A stretch of DNA of 64,000 bases from JALQTD01 sp965656785 (GTDB lineage Bacteria > Bacteroidota > Bacteroidia > Flavobacteriales_D > Sanyastnellaceae). The notes under the pieces were generated by a model. That model made no database searches. It worked only from the letters and a program-made list of their open reading frames with translations, and was not told the origin of the DNA. Shown one piece after another: positions 1 to 8,021 of the stretch. The first letter of the stretch is position 1; each line of letters starts with the position of its first letter. Made by a program: the position numbers and the translations under genes. Where the stretch lies: positions 1-64,000 of the forward strand of contig CBFHLY010000012.1 of the NCBI GenBank assembly GCA_965656785.1. Reading direction: 5' to 3'.

Positions 1-3000
1 TCAACATGCAACGTAGAGTCGAAGTCAACACCGAGCGAAGCATTCAAGCTGTCAACCGTCGTGATGCCGTCGACATCGAAGTCGCCGTCAATGTGCACTG
101 AAGAGTAGAAGTCAGCATCGTCGCGGACCACGAAGCGTCCATCAATCAAGACCGAATCACCGTACAACAAGGCAACGTTATCTTCGAAAGAAAGCTCAAG
201 ACCTGCAGCTTCGTCAGCATCAATAACCACGTTGTAGTCACCATAGATGTGAAGGAAATCATTGCCGTCGTCGTTCAGGTAAACGAACTGATTAACAGTA
301 TCGCCCAAGGTGATGTAATCGCTATCACCAGAAATCGACGCTACAGCGCTGCCAACCAACTCGAGGCTATTTCCTGCCGAGATGTATGCATCACCAGATT
401 CGGTGCCCATGGTCAAATCGTAAGCATCATCCCAGTCAGCCCGTTCGAAACGGAGATCAGCTACAACGTTCCCATCATCTCTCAACTCCAAGAAAGCCTC
501 GGCGAAACCGTTGTCTGAATCGATGTCAATCTGAAACTCGCCGTTTGAATAATTATTCAAGTCATAGTTCTCAGCGGTCAATTGCATACCAACATCGGCA
601 TGGTCGCCTTCCGACTCAGCATACACACGTGCCTGTCCGTATTCGATCTCGTTGTTCGTCGCATTTGCCACGATTTCGATATCGGCATCATCCTCGTCAT
701 CGTCAACGTCCATATCAAGTGCTGAGTAGGAGTAAGCATTCTCAACGAACAAGCGCGCATCGTATCGGTTCTCTGGTGAGTCGTCATTTGACTCCATTTC
801 GAGAGCCACTTGACCTGTTGAGTCACCTTCGACACGACCGGTCAGATAAAGGTCCTCGAAATCCGCCGCAATGAGATCAGAGATCAATTGAATGTCATCA
901 TCAGAAAGAATGACCAACCCATCGTTAGAGATGTTCACGATCGTGTCGGTAGCAATCTTATCCAGCATCGCATAGTTGAAGTCGAGCGTATCACCCGTTA
1001 CGTCATCGACAGTGATGTCACCCGTAACGTTCAAGTTTTGATCCATCTGAACGTCGCTGTGGAATACAGCGTTGCCGTCAACATCCAAACTATCGTTCAA
1101 CATGGCCGTACCATTAACATCCAACGTGCTATTCATGGTCGCAGCACCATCAACGTTCAACGTAGAGTCGAAGTCAACACCGAGCGAAGCATTCAAGCTG
1201 TCAACCGTCGTGATGCCGTCGACATCGAAGTCGCCGTCAACGTCCGTGTTGCCATCAACGTGCAACGTAGAGTCGAAGTCAACACCCAAAGAAGCATTCA
1301 AGCTGTCAACCGTCGTGATGCCGTCAACATCGAAGTCTCCGTCAACGTCCGTGTTGCCATCAACGTGCAACGTAGAGTCGAAATCAACACCGAGCGAAGC
1401 ATTCAAGCTGTCAACCGTCGTGATGCCGTCGACATCAAAGTCGCCGTCAACGTCCGTGTTGCCGTCAACATGCAACGTAGAGTCGAAGTCAACACCGAGC
1501 GAAGCATTCAAGCTGTCAACCGTCGTGATGCCGTCGACATCTAAGTCCAAATCAACGTTCACATCATCGTTGAAGTCTGCTTGGCCGTCAACCTCCAAGG
1601 TGGACTCAAAGTAAACACCCTCGGCAGCGTTCAGGCTATCAACCGTTGTGATGCCGTCAACGTTCAAGTTGTTGTCGATCTGCACATTGCTGTGGAAGAC
1701 AGCATTGCCGTCAACGTCCAAGCTGTCGTTCAACGTCGTAACGCCATCGACGTCCAAAGTACCCTCCAACCAAGTGGTTGAGTTCGCACCCACTGCACGG
1801 CCCGAGGTCCAGTGCAATTCGTCGGTCGTGATCCGTCCGTAGTTGAAGATTTCAAACGTGGTCAACTCATCAATTTCAGCCTCATCGGCATCGAGAACGT
1901 CGAACGTGCCTTGGTCAGCAGAAATGTTGTTTGCAGCAAACAAAGAGCGGACGCGGTAATCGACTCCCAAGTTGTTGACACGCGTGATGCTCGGATCGAG
2001 CGTCACTTGCTCCTCCTCAACAGCAATGCCGAAGGTCGACTTGTTCCAATAGAGGACATCGATGATTGAATCCTCACGCGTGATGGCGCGGGTCTCTTCT
2101 GCCTTCAAAGCGGCATCCAAGATGTCGTCTGCATCAGCAAGTGAAGTAGCTGCGCTCATGTAGTTCGCACCACCGTTGGCGATGTAAGAACCGTCAGCAT
2201 CCAAGCCAGCACCCGTTTGGGTAGCGTCCAACTCGTCCTGCAACTCACCCTCGCGGGTCGTAGCACGCAACACTTCGTCGTCGATGTTCGCTTGGAGCGA
2301 ATCGCTGATCTCGATGTCCGCGTCGATGCGAGCTTGCTCTTCATCGTCGATGTTGTCCTGCAATACGCCTTCAGCGGTCATCGCACGCAACTCTTCGTCG
2401 TCAATGTTCGCTTGGAGCGAATCGCTGATTTCGATGTCAGCGTCGATGCGAGCTTGCTCTTCATCGTCGATGTTGTCCTGCAATACGCCCTCAGCGGTCA
2501 TCGCACGCAACTCTTCGTCGTCAATGTTCGCTTGGAGCGAATCGCTGATCGTGATGTCAGCACCAATGCGAGCTTGCTCTTCAGCCTTCAACGCAGCATC
2601 CAACAAGTCATCTGCGTTGTCCAATGAAGTAGCACCGTCGATGTAGCTCGTTCCAGCATTGCTGTTGTACGAACCGTCCGCAGCGAGGCCTGAACCCGCT
2701 TGGGTTGCATCCAACTCGTCTTGGATGTCGTTCTCTCGTGCGATTGCGCGAGCGATTTCATCGTCGATGTTTTCCTGCAGCGTGTCAGCAGCCGTATTCA
2801 ATTGACCAAAAGAAGCCAAGTGATTCAATTCCGTAGCATCAGCAGCCGTAACAGTACCGCCGAAATTTCCAGAACCCGTGACAGTCAAATCGCCGTCAAC
2901 AGTTGTGTTGTCCAACGTCGTCTCCCCATCGACGTTAAGGTCACCTGTGACTTGAGCATCGAGTCCGATGCTGATTGTGCCGTCAACAACAGCGTTGCCG

Positions 3001-5708
3001 TCAACTTGAGCGTTGCCGTCAACTTGAGCGTTGCCGCCCACCGTAGAGTTGCCGACCACCGTAGAGTTGCCGCCCACCGTAGAGTTGCCGTCCACCTGGA
3101 TGTCTTCATAAACCCGAACTTGCGTAGAGTACAGGTTGTCAATCGTGCCTTCCGGTGAGTACATGTCCACCGCGACATTGAAATTCTGAACATCCAAGTT
3201 GTCGATGTCACCATCCTGAGCGTCCACCTGGTTTGCTTCAATCGTCGAAGCATTCAAAGTGTTCATGCTCATAGCGGAGTATGGCGACTCCAACTGAACC
3301 GTGTTGCCGGAATTTTGGAAGTAGTTCGCCGTCTCGATGATTTCGGTCCAAGTCGCTGCGTCTGCGCCTTCGGTAACCAAATTCAAGTTGTCGATTTGCC
3401 CTTGCAGATCGGCATCACCTGCCTCACGTGCGGTCGCTTCGTTCGCGATTGCAACAACATTCTGACCGATTGCGTTTGCATTCGCAGCATCACCAAATTG
3501 ACGAGCACTCACCTCATTGGCCAACGCCATTTCGAGGTCCTGAATGTCTCCGTCGTTCGAAGTGATTTGGTCCTGCAAGTCACCTTCGGCAGCCGTAGCG
3601 CGAGAGACTTCGTTGCTAATGCTCGTTTGCAAGCCGTTCACTGCATTGGTGCGCGTGATCGCTTCCTGGTCAATGGCGTCTTGCAACAGTCCTTCAGCCG
3701 TCATTGCGCGAGACTCCTCGGCTTCGATGGCGTCTTGCAACAGCCCTTCAGCCGTCATTGCGCGAGACTCCTCGGCTTCGATGGCGTCTTGCAACAGCCC
3801 TTCAGCCGTCATTGCGCGAGATTCCTCGCTGTCAATGTTCGTCTGCAATTGAGAGTCGGCGCTTTGGCGATCCTGAACTTCCTGAGCCAAGTTGCTCGCA
3901 ATGACTCCACGAGCCGTCGTTGCTTCCGATTCAATTTGATTCTCACGGTTCGTAGCACGCGTGATTTCAGCTTGCAGACCGTCAGCATTCGTACTGATGT
4001 TCGTAGCATTCGTTGAGATAGCTGAAGCATTCGTGTCGATTTGTCCTTGCAAATCACCTTCAGCGGTCATAGCCCGGCTGGTCTCTGCAGCGATTGCAGC
4101 ATCCAAAGCAACGTCAGCATCAACCAACGAAGACTCGCCGTCCAAGTGGTTCGTGCCCGTGTAACCTGGGTGCGTCGGCACGCCGGAAACACCATTCAAT
4201 TCACCGGAAACGAATCCGCTTGCGGCAGCAGCGTTTGCGATGCGGTAACCATTGTCTTCAATATCAGACTGCAGTGCATCGTCCGCGTTTTGGCGGGCCG
4301 TCGCTTCTGCATCGATGTTGCCTTGCAACTGCGTATCCGCATTGCCGCGAGCCGTAGCTTCTGCATCGATGTTGGACTGCAATTGCGTGTCAGCATTGCC
4401 GCGAGTCGTTGCCTCAGCTGCCAAGTCCAAGTTCAACTGATCGATGTCGCCATCGTTCGAATCGATTTGACTTTGGAGGTTGTCGTCAGCATTGCCGCGA
4501 GTCGTCGCTTCTGCGTCAATGTTCGACTGCAACTGCGTGTCAGCGTTGCCGCGAGCCGTCGCTTCTGCGTCGATGTTCGCCTGCAACTGCGTGTCAGCGT
4601 TGCCGCGAGCCGTCGCTTCTGCGTCGATGTTCGACTGCAACTGCGTGTCAGCATTCGCGCGGGCCATAGCCTCTGCGTCGATGTTCGACTGCAACTGCGT
4701 GTCAGCGTTCTGACGAGCCGTGGCTTCAGCGGAATCGCCAGCATCCACGTAGCCCTTCGTAGCAGCATCGCTGTCTGCAGTTGGGGTGGGAACAGAAACC
4801 GCGCCATTAAAGGTAGAGGTACCGTCCACTGTGAGCGAACCATCCAATTCCAATGTGCTCGTCGGACCCACACCGTGTGCGGAAGAGAACGTCAAGCTCT
4901 CCGTGTCCAAGTTTTGGATCAGAGCTTCTTCGAAGTCAGCGTTACCAGCGCTCAAGTAGTTGAACAGACCCGTAGCAGCCGAGAAGGCACCTGGGATGTC
5001 CAACGTTCCGTTGACCGTCAAGTCCTGAACATCAATGTCATTGAACGTCATGCTGCCGTCAGCGTTGACGGTCATGTTAGCGAAGATGTCCGCTAAGTCA
5101 GCAGTGTTCTGGTCGACCGCGATTTGCAACAGGCTGATGTCGCCTTCTGCGTCCTGGATCATGCCCAACAAAGCAGCGCCTTGGTCGGCGTTGTCCGTAA
5201 TCTGACCTTGGAGGTCAGACAACGTGTTGTTGGTTGCGGTAACGAACGAGTTGAAGTCGCCTTCGTGGTCGCCCAAGGCGGTCCACAGAGCAGCAATCTC
5301 CTCTTCTTGTCCGTTGAGCGCATACATCGCTACGGGCACTGCTTGTACAGCAACGTCCCCGAAGGAAGCATACGTTCCGGTTCCGGCATCCACTTCAATC
5401 TCGAAGTGCAGGCCGGCCGCAGACCAATCGACATCAGCTAACGACGTGCCCGCAGAGGTCACACCGGAACCGATGGTCAAGGCCAGGTTACCGAACTGGT
5501 TGGTTAATACGCTGGCATGCTCTTCTTGCCAGACTGTGGTTGCCCCGTCTTTCAACGTGACTCGCACGGCAAGTTCGGTGTCCGCCAGTGGATCACCGTC
5601 GGCATCACGGGCGACCGCCTGGTAGGCGACCCCGTAGCTCGAATCCTGCGCTTGCAGAATTGTTAATGCTCCGAATAAACAGAGCAGGGAGAGGAAAAGT
5701 GTACGCAT
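1..5708 (-). CDS. Giant repetitive secreted fibre/adhesin-like protein (C-terminus cut by window edge)
   Basis: One uninterrupted reading frame starts at the ATG at 5708 and stays open to the left edge, giving at least 1902 residues without a stop. Residues 1-20 form a signal peptide. Residues 28-131 match the N-terminal domain common in Bacteroidota tail-fibre-like surface proteins (YQAVARDADGDPL, later VPVAMYAL). A phage-fibre type motif AATKGYVD lies near residue 317. It is followed by long coiled-coil stretches of 18-residue units (ADTQLQSNIDAEATARGN), hexapeptide units of the GNSTVG type near residues 868-907, 40-residue units at 1023-1143, and Asp-rich VDG-containing 35-residue units near 1378-1523. 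The architecture suggests a trimeric extracellular fibre; ligand and anchoring are unknown because the C-terminus lies outside. A C-terminal S74 chaperone or T9SS signal is possible but unseen. No phage genes lie beside it. Confidence 0.9.
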   Translation of the reverse strand, partial: MRTLFLSLLCLFGALTILQAQDSSYGVAYQAVARDADGDPLADTELAVRVTLKDGATTVWQEEHASVLTNQFGNLALTIGSGVTSAGTSLADVDWSAAGLHFEIEVDAGTGTYASFGDVAVQAVPVAMYALNGQEEEIAALWTALGDHEGDFNSFVTATNNTLSDLQGQITDNADQGAALLGMIQDAEGDISLLQIAVDQNTADLADIFANMTVNADGSMTFNDIDVQDLTVNGTLDIPGAFSAATGLFNYLSAGNADFEEALIQNLDTESLTFSSAHGVGPTSTLELDGSLTVDGTSTFNGAVSVPTPTADSDAATKGYVDAGDSAEATARQNADTQLQSNIDAEAMARANADTQLQSNIDAEATARGNADTQLQANIDAEATARGNADTQLQSNIDAEATTRGNADDNLQSQIDSNDGDIDQLNLDLAAEATTRGNADTQLQSNIDAEATARGNADTQLQGNIDAEATARQNADDALQSDIEDNGYRIANAAAASGFVSGELNGVSGVPTHPGYTGTNHLDGESSLVDADVALDAAIAAETSRAMTAEGDLQGQIDTNASAISTNATNISTNADGLQAEITRATNRENQIESEATTARGVIASNLAQEVQDRQSADSQLQTNIDSEESRAMTAEGLLQDAIEAEESRAMTAEGLLQDAIEAEESRAMTAEGLLQDAIDQEAITRTNAVNGLQTSISNEVSRATAAEGDLQDQITSNDGDIQDLEMALANEVSARQFGDAANANAIGQNVVAIANEATAREAGDADLQGQIDNLNLVTEGADAATWTEIIETANYFQNSGNTVQLESPYSAMSMNTLNASTIEANQVDAQDGDIDNLDVQNFNVAVDMYSPEGTIDNLYSTQVRVYEDIQVDGNSTVGGNSTVVGNSTVGGNAQVDGNAQVDGNAVVDGTISIGLDAQVTGDLNVDGETTLDNTTVDGDLTVTGSGNFGGTVTAADATELNHLASFGQLNTAADTLQENIDDEIARAIARENDIQDELDATQAGSGLAADGSYNSNAGTSYIDGATSLDNADDLLDAALKAEEQARIGADITISDSLQANIDDEELRAMTAEGVLQDNIDDEEQARIDADIEISDSLQANIDDEELRAMTAEGVLQDNIDDEEQARIDADIEISDSLQANIDDEVLRATTREGELQDELDATQTGAGLDADGSYIANGGANYMSAATSLADADDILDAALKAEETRAITREDSIIDVLYWNKSTFGIAVEEEQVTLDPSITRVNNLGVDYRVRSLFAANNISADQGTFDVLDADEAEIDELTTFEIFNYGRITTDELHWTSGRAVGANSTTWLEGTLDVDGVTTLNDSLDVDGNAVFHSNVQIDNNLNVDGITTVDSLNAAEGVYFESTLEVDGQADFNDDVNVDLDLDVDGITTVDSLNASLGVDFDSTLHVDGNTDVDGDFDVDGITTVDSLNASLGVDFDSTLHVDGNTDVDGDFDVDGITTVDSLNASLGVDFDSTLHVDGNTDVDGDFDVDGITTVDSLNASLGVDFDSTLNVDGAATMNSTLDVNGTAMLNDSLDVDGNAVFHSDVQMDQNLNVTGDITVDDVTGDTLDFNYAMLDKIATDTIVNISNDGLVILSDDDIQLISDLIAADFEDLYLTGRVEGDSTGQVALEMESNDDSPENRYDARLFVENAYSYSALDMDVDDDEDDADIEIVANATNNEIEYGQARVYAESEGDHADVGMQLTAENYDLNNYSNGEFQIDIDSDNGFAEAFLELRDDGNVVADLRFERADWDDAYDLTMGTESGDAYISAGNSLELVGSAVASISGDSDYITLGDTVNQFVYLNDDGNDFLHIYGDYNVVIDADEAAGLELSFEDNVALLYGDSVLIDGRFVVRDDADFYSSVHIDGDFDVDGITTVDSLNASLGVDFDSTLHV
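12..91 (-). repeat. Distant 80-bp copy of the 105-bp repeat unit
   Basis: Bases 12-91 are identical over 80 bp to bases 1161-1240, about 1.15 kb away in the same gene. The eleven bases to their left match the flank of a different copy (1465-1475). The copy is therefore a mosaic, as expected from recombination between repeats. Confidence 0.85.
1161..1553 (-). repeat. Tandem 105-bp (35-residue) repeats, about 4 copies
   Basis: The string cgtagagtcg recurs at 1161, 1266, 1371 and 1476, an exact 105-bp period. Each unit encodes a version of VDGITTVDSLNASLGVDFD followed by STLHVDGNTDVDGDFD. The fourth unit diverges near 1545. The period is a multiple of three, so unit gain or loss would keep the frame. 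Confidence 0.9.
2281..2640 (-). repeat. Tandem 120-bp (40-residue) repeats, 3 copies
   Basis: The units begin at 2281, 2401 and 2521 with an exact 120-bp period. They encode ISDSLQANIDDEELRAMTAE and GVLQDNIDDEEQARIDADIE in sequence. Units one and two differ at only four bases (2283, 2310, 2319, 2370 against their partners), all at third codon positions and all synonymous. The third unit diverges in its second half. Confidence 0.88.
2990..3106 (-). repeat. 18-bp hexapeptide repeats (GNSTVG / GNAQVD type)
   Basis: Six or more consecutive 18-bp units encode hexapeptides of the form G-N-x-x-V-(D/G/V). This periodicity is typical of left-handed beta-helix or trimeric-adhesin head segments. It sits between coiled-coil regions, so it probably forms a beta-solenoid segment within the fibre. 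Confidence 0.75.
3674..3836 (-). repeat. Tandem 54-bp (18-residue) repeats, 3 copies
   Basis: The string atggcgtc recurs at 3673, 3727 and 3781, an exact 54-bp period. The unit encodes LLQDAIEAEESRAMTAEG. Alternating charged and hydrophobic residues suggest coiled coil. Confidence 0.85.
4285..4728 (-). repeat. 18-residue coiled-coil repeats, 8 copies with one 13-residue interruption
   Basis: Eight units of the AEATARGNADTQLQSNID type are readable in the minus frame. One (around 4430-4480) is extended by the insertion SNDGDIDQLNLDL. This A-D-x-x-L-Q-x-x-I-D pattern is widespread in phage tail fibres and bacterial trimeric fibre proteins. Confidence 0.85.
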
Positions 5709-5738
5709 CACTTTTATCTTGGTTAAGATTTCAGAACT

Positions 5739-5768
5739 CGAATATACGAGAAAATTCTCGACAAACAA
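5739..5768 (-). promoter_or_regulatory. Promoter for giant fibre gene with palindrome in the spacer
   Basis: On the minus strand, TTG (5766-5768) is followed after 19 bases by TATATTCG (5739-5746), seven of eight matches to the Bacteroidota TAnnTTTG -7 element. The spacer contains an inverted repeat, CGAGAA-AA-TTCTCG (5747-5760), that could be an operator. The start codon is 31 bases downstream of the -7 box. Confidence 0.5.
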
Positions 5769-5809
5769 CGAATGTCTCGCGACAAATTTCTATTAAGCAT
5801 CGGTCAAAG

Positions 5810-6130
5810 ATGGTTCTATACAACGTAACAGTAAGTGTGAGCCCCGAAAAATCGGGGGATTGGCTGCATTATATGCGGACTCAGCACATCCCAGAAGTGA
5901 TGGCAACGGGCGCATTTCGCGATTGGAAAATTTGCCGGATACACGCTGAGGAAGAAGGCGGAGAGGCCTATTCGGTTCAATACGTGGCCCATGACGGCAA
6001 CGCGCTTGAACAGTATCTCGAACACCACGCGCCTGCCTTGAGAGCGGATCACACTGAGCGATTCGGAAAGCATACGGCGGCGTTTCGGACAATTTTGTCG
6101 ATTTTAGACGAAGGTTCATCAGCGCGATAA
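5810..6130 (+). CDS. DUF4286 family protein
   Basis: This 106-residue protein begins MVLYNVTVSVSPEKSGDWL and contains the pattern W-L-x-Y-M-R-T-x-H-I-P-E-V-M-A-T-G characteristic of DUF4286, a small ferredoxin-fold-like family found almost only in Bacteroidota. Its biochemical role is unknown. It ends 18 bases before rsmA on the same strand, the usual arrangement in this phylum, so the two are probably cotranscribed. I chose the ATG at 5810 because the family begins with this short beta-strand (VLYNVTV); the longer upstream frame reads into the divergent promoter region and is rejected. Confidence 0.85.
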   Translation: MVLYNVTVSVSPEKSGDWLHYMRTQHIPEVMATGAFRDWKICRIHAEEEGGEAYSVQYVAHDGNALEQYLEHHAPALRADHTERFGKHTAAFRTILSILDEGSSAR

Positions 6131-6148
6131 ACGGAACAAAATTAGACA

Positions 6149-6943
6149 ATGTTTCAAGAATCGGACGTTCGAGCGAAAAAGCACCTCGGACAACACTTTT
6201 TAAAGGATGCCCAGTTCGCCCGGCGAATCGCTGAAGCGCTGAGTCCTGCTGCATGCTCCGGATTGGTCTTGGAAATCGGCCCCGGGACCGGTGCGCTCAC
6301 TCGACCGCTCTTGGAACGACTCGAGCAGCCGCCCTTCGGATTGGAGCTCGACCGCGAAAGCGTCGCGTACCTCGTCGAATCGAAAACGCTGTCCGCGGAC
6401 CATGTGCTCGAACAGGACTTGCTGAAGTGGTCGCCGGCGGATCACCCAGCGTTCCGCGAGGCGCCGTTCGCACTGGTGGGCAACTTCCCGTATAATATCT
6501 CTTCGCAGATTCTTTTTTGGACCTTGGACCACCGAGGCCAAATCCCGGAGCTCGTCGGCATGTTTCAAAAGGAAGTGGCCGAACGCGTCGTCGCCCCCCA
6601 CGGATCGAAGACCTACGGCATCCTGAGCGTGCTCATTCAACTGCACTACGAAGCGACGTACCTGTTCACCGTTCCGCCGGGCGCATTCAATCCGCCACCG
6701 AAGGTGCAGAGCGGCGTGATCCGTTTGGCCCAAAAGCCGAGCCCACCCGAACACCTGGACTACGCACACCTGAAAGCCGTCGTGAAGGCCGCGTTCAACC
6801 AACGGCGCAAAACGCTGCGCAACGCCCTGCGTTCGGGAGGCTTCGATGTGAGCAACGTGCCCGAGTCCACCCTCGGTTTGCGGGCAGAACAACTCAGCCC
6901 CGAGGACTTTGCCGGACTCGCCCGTTTGCTCCCCTCGAGATGA
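6149..6943 (+). CDS. rsmA: 16S rRNA (adenine1518-N6/adenine1519-N6)-dimethyltransferase RsmA
   Basis: RsmA (KsgA) transfers four methyl groups from SAM to two adjacent adenines in helix 45 of 16S rRNA late in 30S assembly. The 264-residue length is standard. Visible motifs are KKHLGQHFL at residues 10-18, the SAM-binding motif LEIGPGTGALTRP at 41-53, and the catalytic N-F-P-Y at 112-115 (NLPY in many relatives). The C-terminal part has the family QRRKTLRNAL motif. It follows DUF4286 closely and precedes fbp, which has its own promoter. Confidence 0.96.
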   Translation: MFQESDVRAKKHLGQHFLKDAQFARRIAEALSPAACSGLVLEIGPGTGALTRPLLERLEQPPFGLELDRESVAYLVESKTLSADHVLEQDLLKWSPADHPAFREAPFALVGNFPYNISSQILFWTLDHRGQIPELVGMFQKEVAERVVAPHGSKTYGILSVLIQLHYEATYLFTVPPGAFNPPPKVQSGVIRLAQKPSPPEHLDYAHLKAVVKAAFNQRRKTLRNALRSGGFDVSNVPESTLGLRAEQLSPEDFAGLARLLPSR

Positions 6944-6986
6944 CACATATATAGGTATGGGATTCTGCCCGACTTGGCAAAGGCCC

Positions 6987-6994
6987 TACCTTTG
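6987..6994 (+). promoter_or_regulatory. -7 element for fbp
   Basis: TACCTTTG is an exact TAnnTTTG match ending 16 bases before the ATG at 7011. I see no good TTG 19-21 bases upstream. Its position downstream of the alternative ATG at 6957 supports the 7011 start. Confidence 0.6.
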
Positions 6995-7010
6995 GAAAAA
7001 AGGTTTTGAA

Positions 7011-8006
7011 ATGAACAAGACCGTGACGTTACAAGAATTCATCATGGACGGCCAAGCGGCCTTTCCATTCGTGTCGGGCCAGTTGACCCGGCTGTTGACC
7101 GATTTGGCCATTGGGGCGAAAATCGTGAACCACCAAGTGAACCGCGCCGGCCTTGCTGGCATCCTCGGCTCCACTGACCAAGTGAACGTGCAAGACGAGC
7201 AACAGCAGAAGCTCGACGTCTTCGCGGACCGGACGTTCCTTCGGATCTTGTCCGCGGGCAAATCCGTGGCGGGAATCGGGTCGGAGGAGCGGGAAGATTT
7301 TGTCCTGTGCGGGGACGAAGGCAAAAACGGAAAGTACGTGGTCCTCATCGACCCGCTCGACGGCAGCTCGAACATCGACGTCAACGTGTCCATCGGCACC
7401 ATCTTCAGCATCCACAAGCGCACCACGCCTCTCGGGAAAGCGCTGACCGACGAAGACTTCCTTCAACCGGGTTCGCACCAAGTTGCGGCCGGTTACATCC
7501 TCTACGGCTCGTCCACCATGCTCGTCTACACGACAGGCACCGGCGTCAACGGGTTCACGCTCGACCCCGCAGTGGGCGAATTTTTCCTGAGCCACCCGGG
7601 GATGTCCTTTCCCGATCACGGCTTCACCTACAGCATCAACGACGCCCTCCTCGCTCGGGCAACGCCCGCCGTGAGGTCCTTCATCGAGGGCTGCCGCGAA
7701 GCGACCGAACCCGCGTTCCGTGCTCGGTACATCGGATCGCTGGTATCGGACTTCCACCGCAACCTCATTCACGGAGGGATTTACCTCTACCCCTCCTTGA
7801 TCAACAAGCCCGAAGGGAAGCTTCGGTTGCAATACGAATGCGCGCCGCTCGCATTCATTGCAGAACAAGCCGGCGGGCTGGCAGAAGACGACTCCGGTCG
7901 CATCCTGGACCGCAAACCGGAGCAGCTCCACGAGCGCGTTCCTTTCTATGTCGGCAGCCGGCACCTCCTGCATGCGCTCAAGGCATGCCGTCAAGCCGGT
8001 TCGTAG
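7011..8006 (+). CDS. fbp: Class I fructose-1,6-bisphosphatase
   Basis: This enzyme hydrolyses fructose 1,6-bisphosphate to fructose 6-phosphate in gluconeogenesis. The 331-residue protein shows the metal-binding patches of class I enzymes: GSEERED at residues 90-96 and DPLDGSSNID at 114-123. Later family motifs GGIYLYP and LRLQYECAPLAFIAEQAGG are also present. The ATG at 7011 gives the family-like start MNKTVTLQEF and lies just after an exact -7 box. An in-frame ATG at 6957 would add 18 residues unlike the family and is less likely. mfd starts 15 bases downstream. Confidence 0.95.
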   Translation: MNKTVTLQEFIMDGQAAFPFVSGQLTRLLTDLAIGAKIVNHQVNRAGLAGILGSTDQVNVQDEQQQKLDVFADRTFLRILSAGKSVAGIGSEEREDFVLCGDEGKNGKYVVLIDPLDGSSNIDVNVSIGTIFSIHKRTTPLGKALTDEDFLQPGSHQVAAGYILYGSSTMLVYTTGTGVNGFTLDPAVGEFFLSHPGMSFPDHGFTYSINDALLARATPAVRSFIEGCREATEPAFRARYIGSLVSDFHRNLIHGGIYLYPSLINKPEGKLRLQYECAPLAFIAEQAGGLAEDDSGRILDRKPEQLHERVPFYVGSRHLLHALKACRQAGS

Positions 8007-8009
8007 GGT

Positions 8010-8017
8010 TAACTTTG
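8010..8017 (+). promoter_or_regulatory. -7 element for mfd, four bases before its ATG
   Basis: TAACTTTG matches TAnnTTTG exactly, immediately after the fbp stop codon. It ends only four bases before the ATG at 8022. Either the transcript is leaderless or translation starts at the in-frame ATG at 8034. Confidence 0.5.
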
Positions 8018-8021
8018 GGGC

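Noticed and set aside
1161..1553. CRISPR-like regular spacing
   Set aside because: The 105-bp units are contiguous coding repeats with no unique spacers and keep the reading frame.
249..5096. Many plus- and minus-strand short open frames over the first 5 kb
   Set aside because: They are in other frames of one continuous minus-strand gene with a signal peptide. Their apparent repeats are shadows of its repeats, and the minus-strand ones all lie in one alternative frame.
1..5708. Prophage origin for the fibre gene
   Set aside because: It resembles tail fibres in repeats only. It has a Sec signal peptide and a Bacteroidota surface N-domain, and the adjacent genes are housekeeping genes with no phage structural or integrase gene.
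6957..7010. Longer N-terminus for fructose-bisphosphatase
   Set aside because: The extra 18 residues do not look like the family and the start lies upstream of the exact -7 box at 6987.
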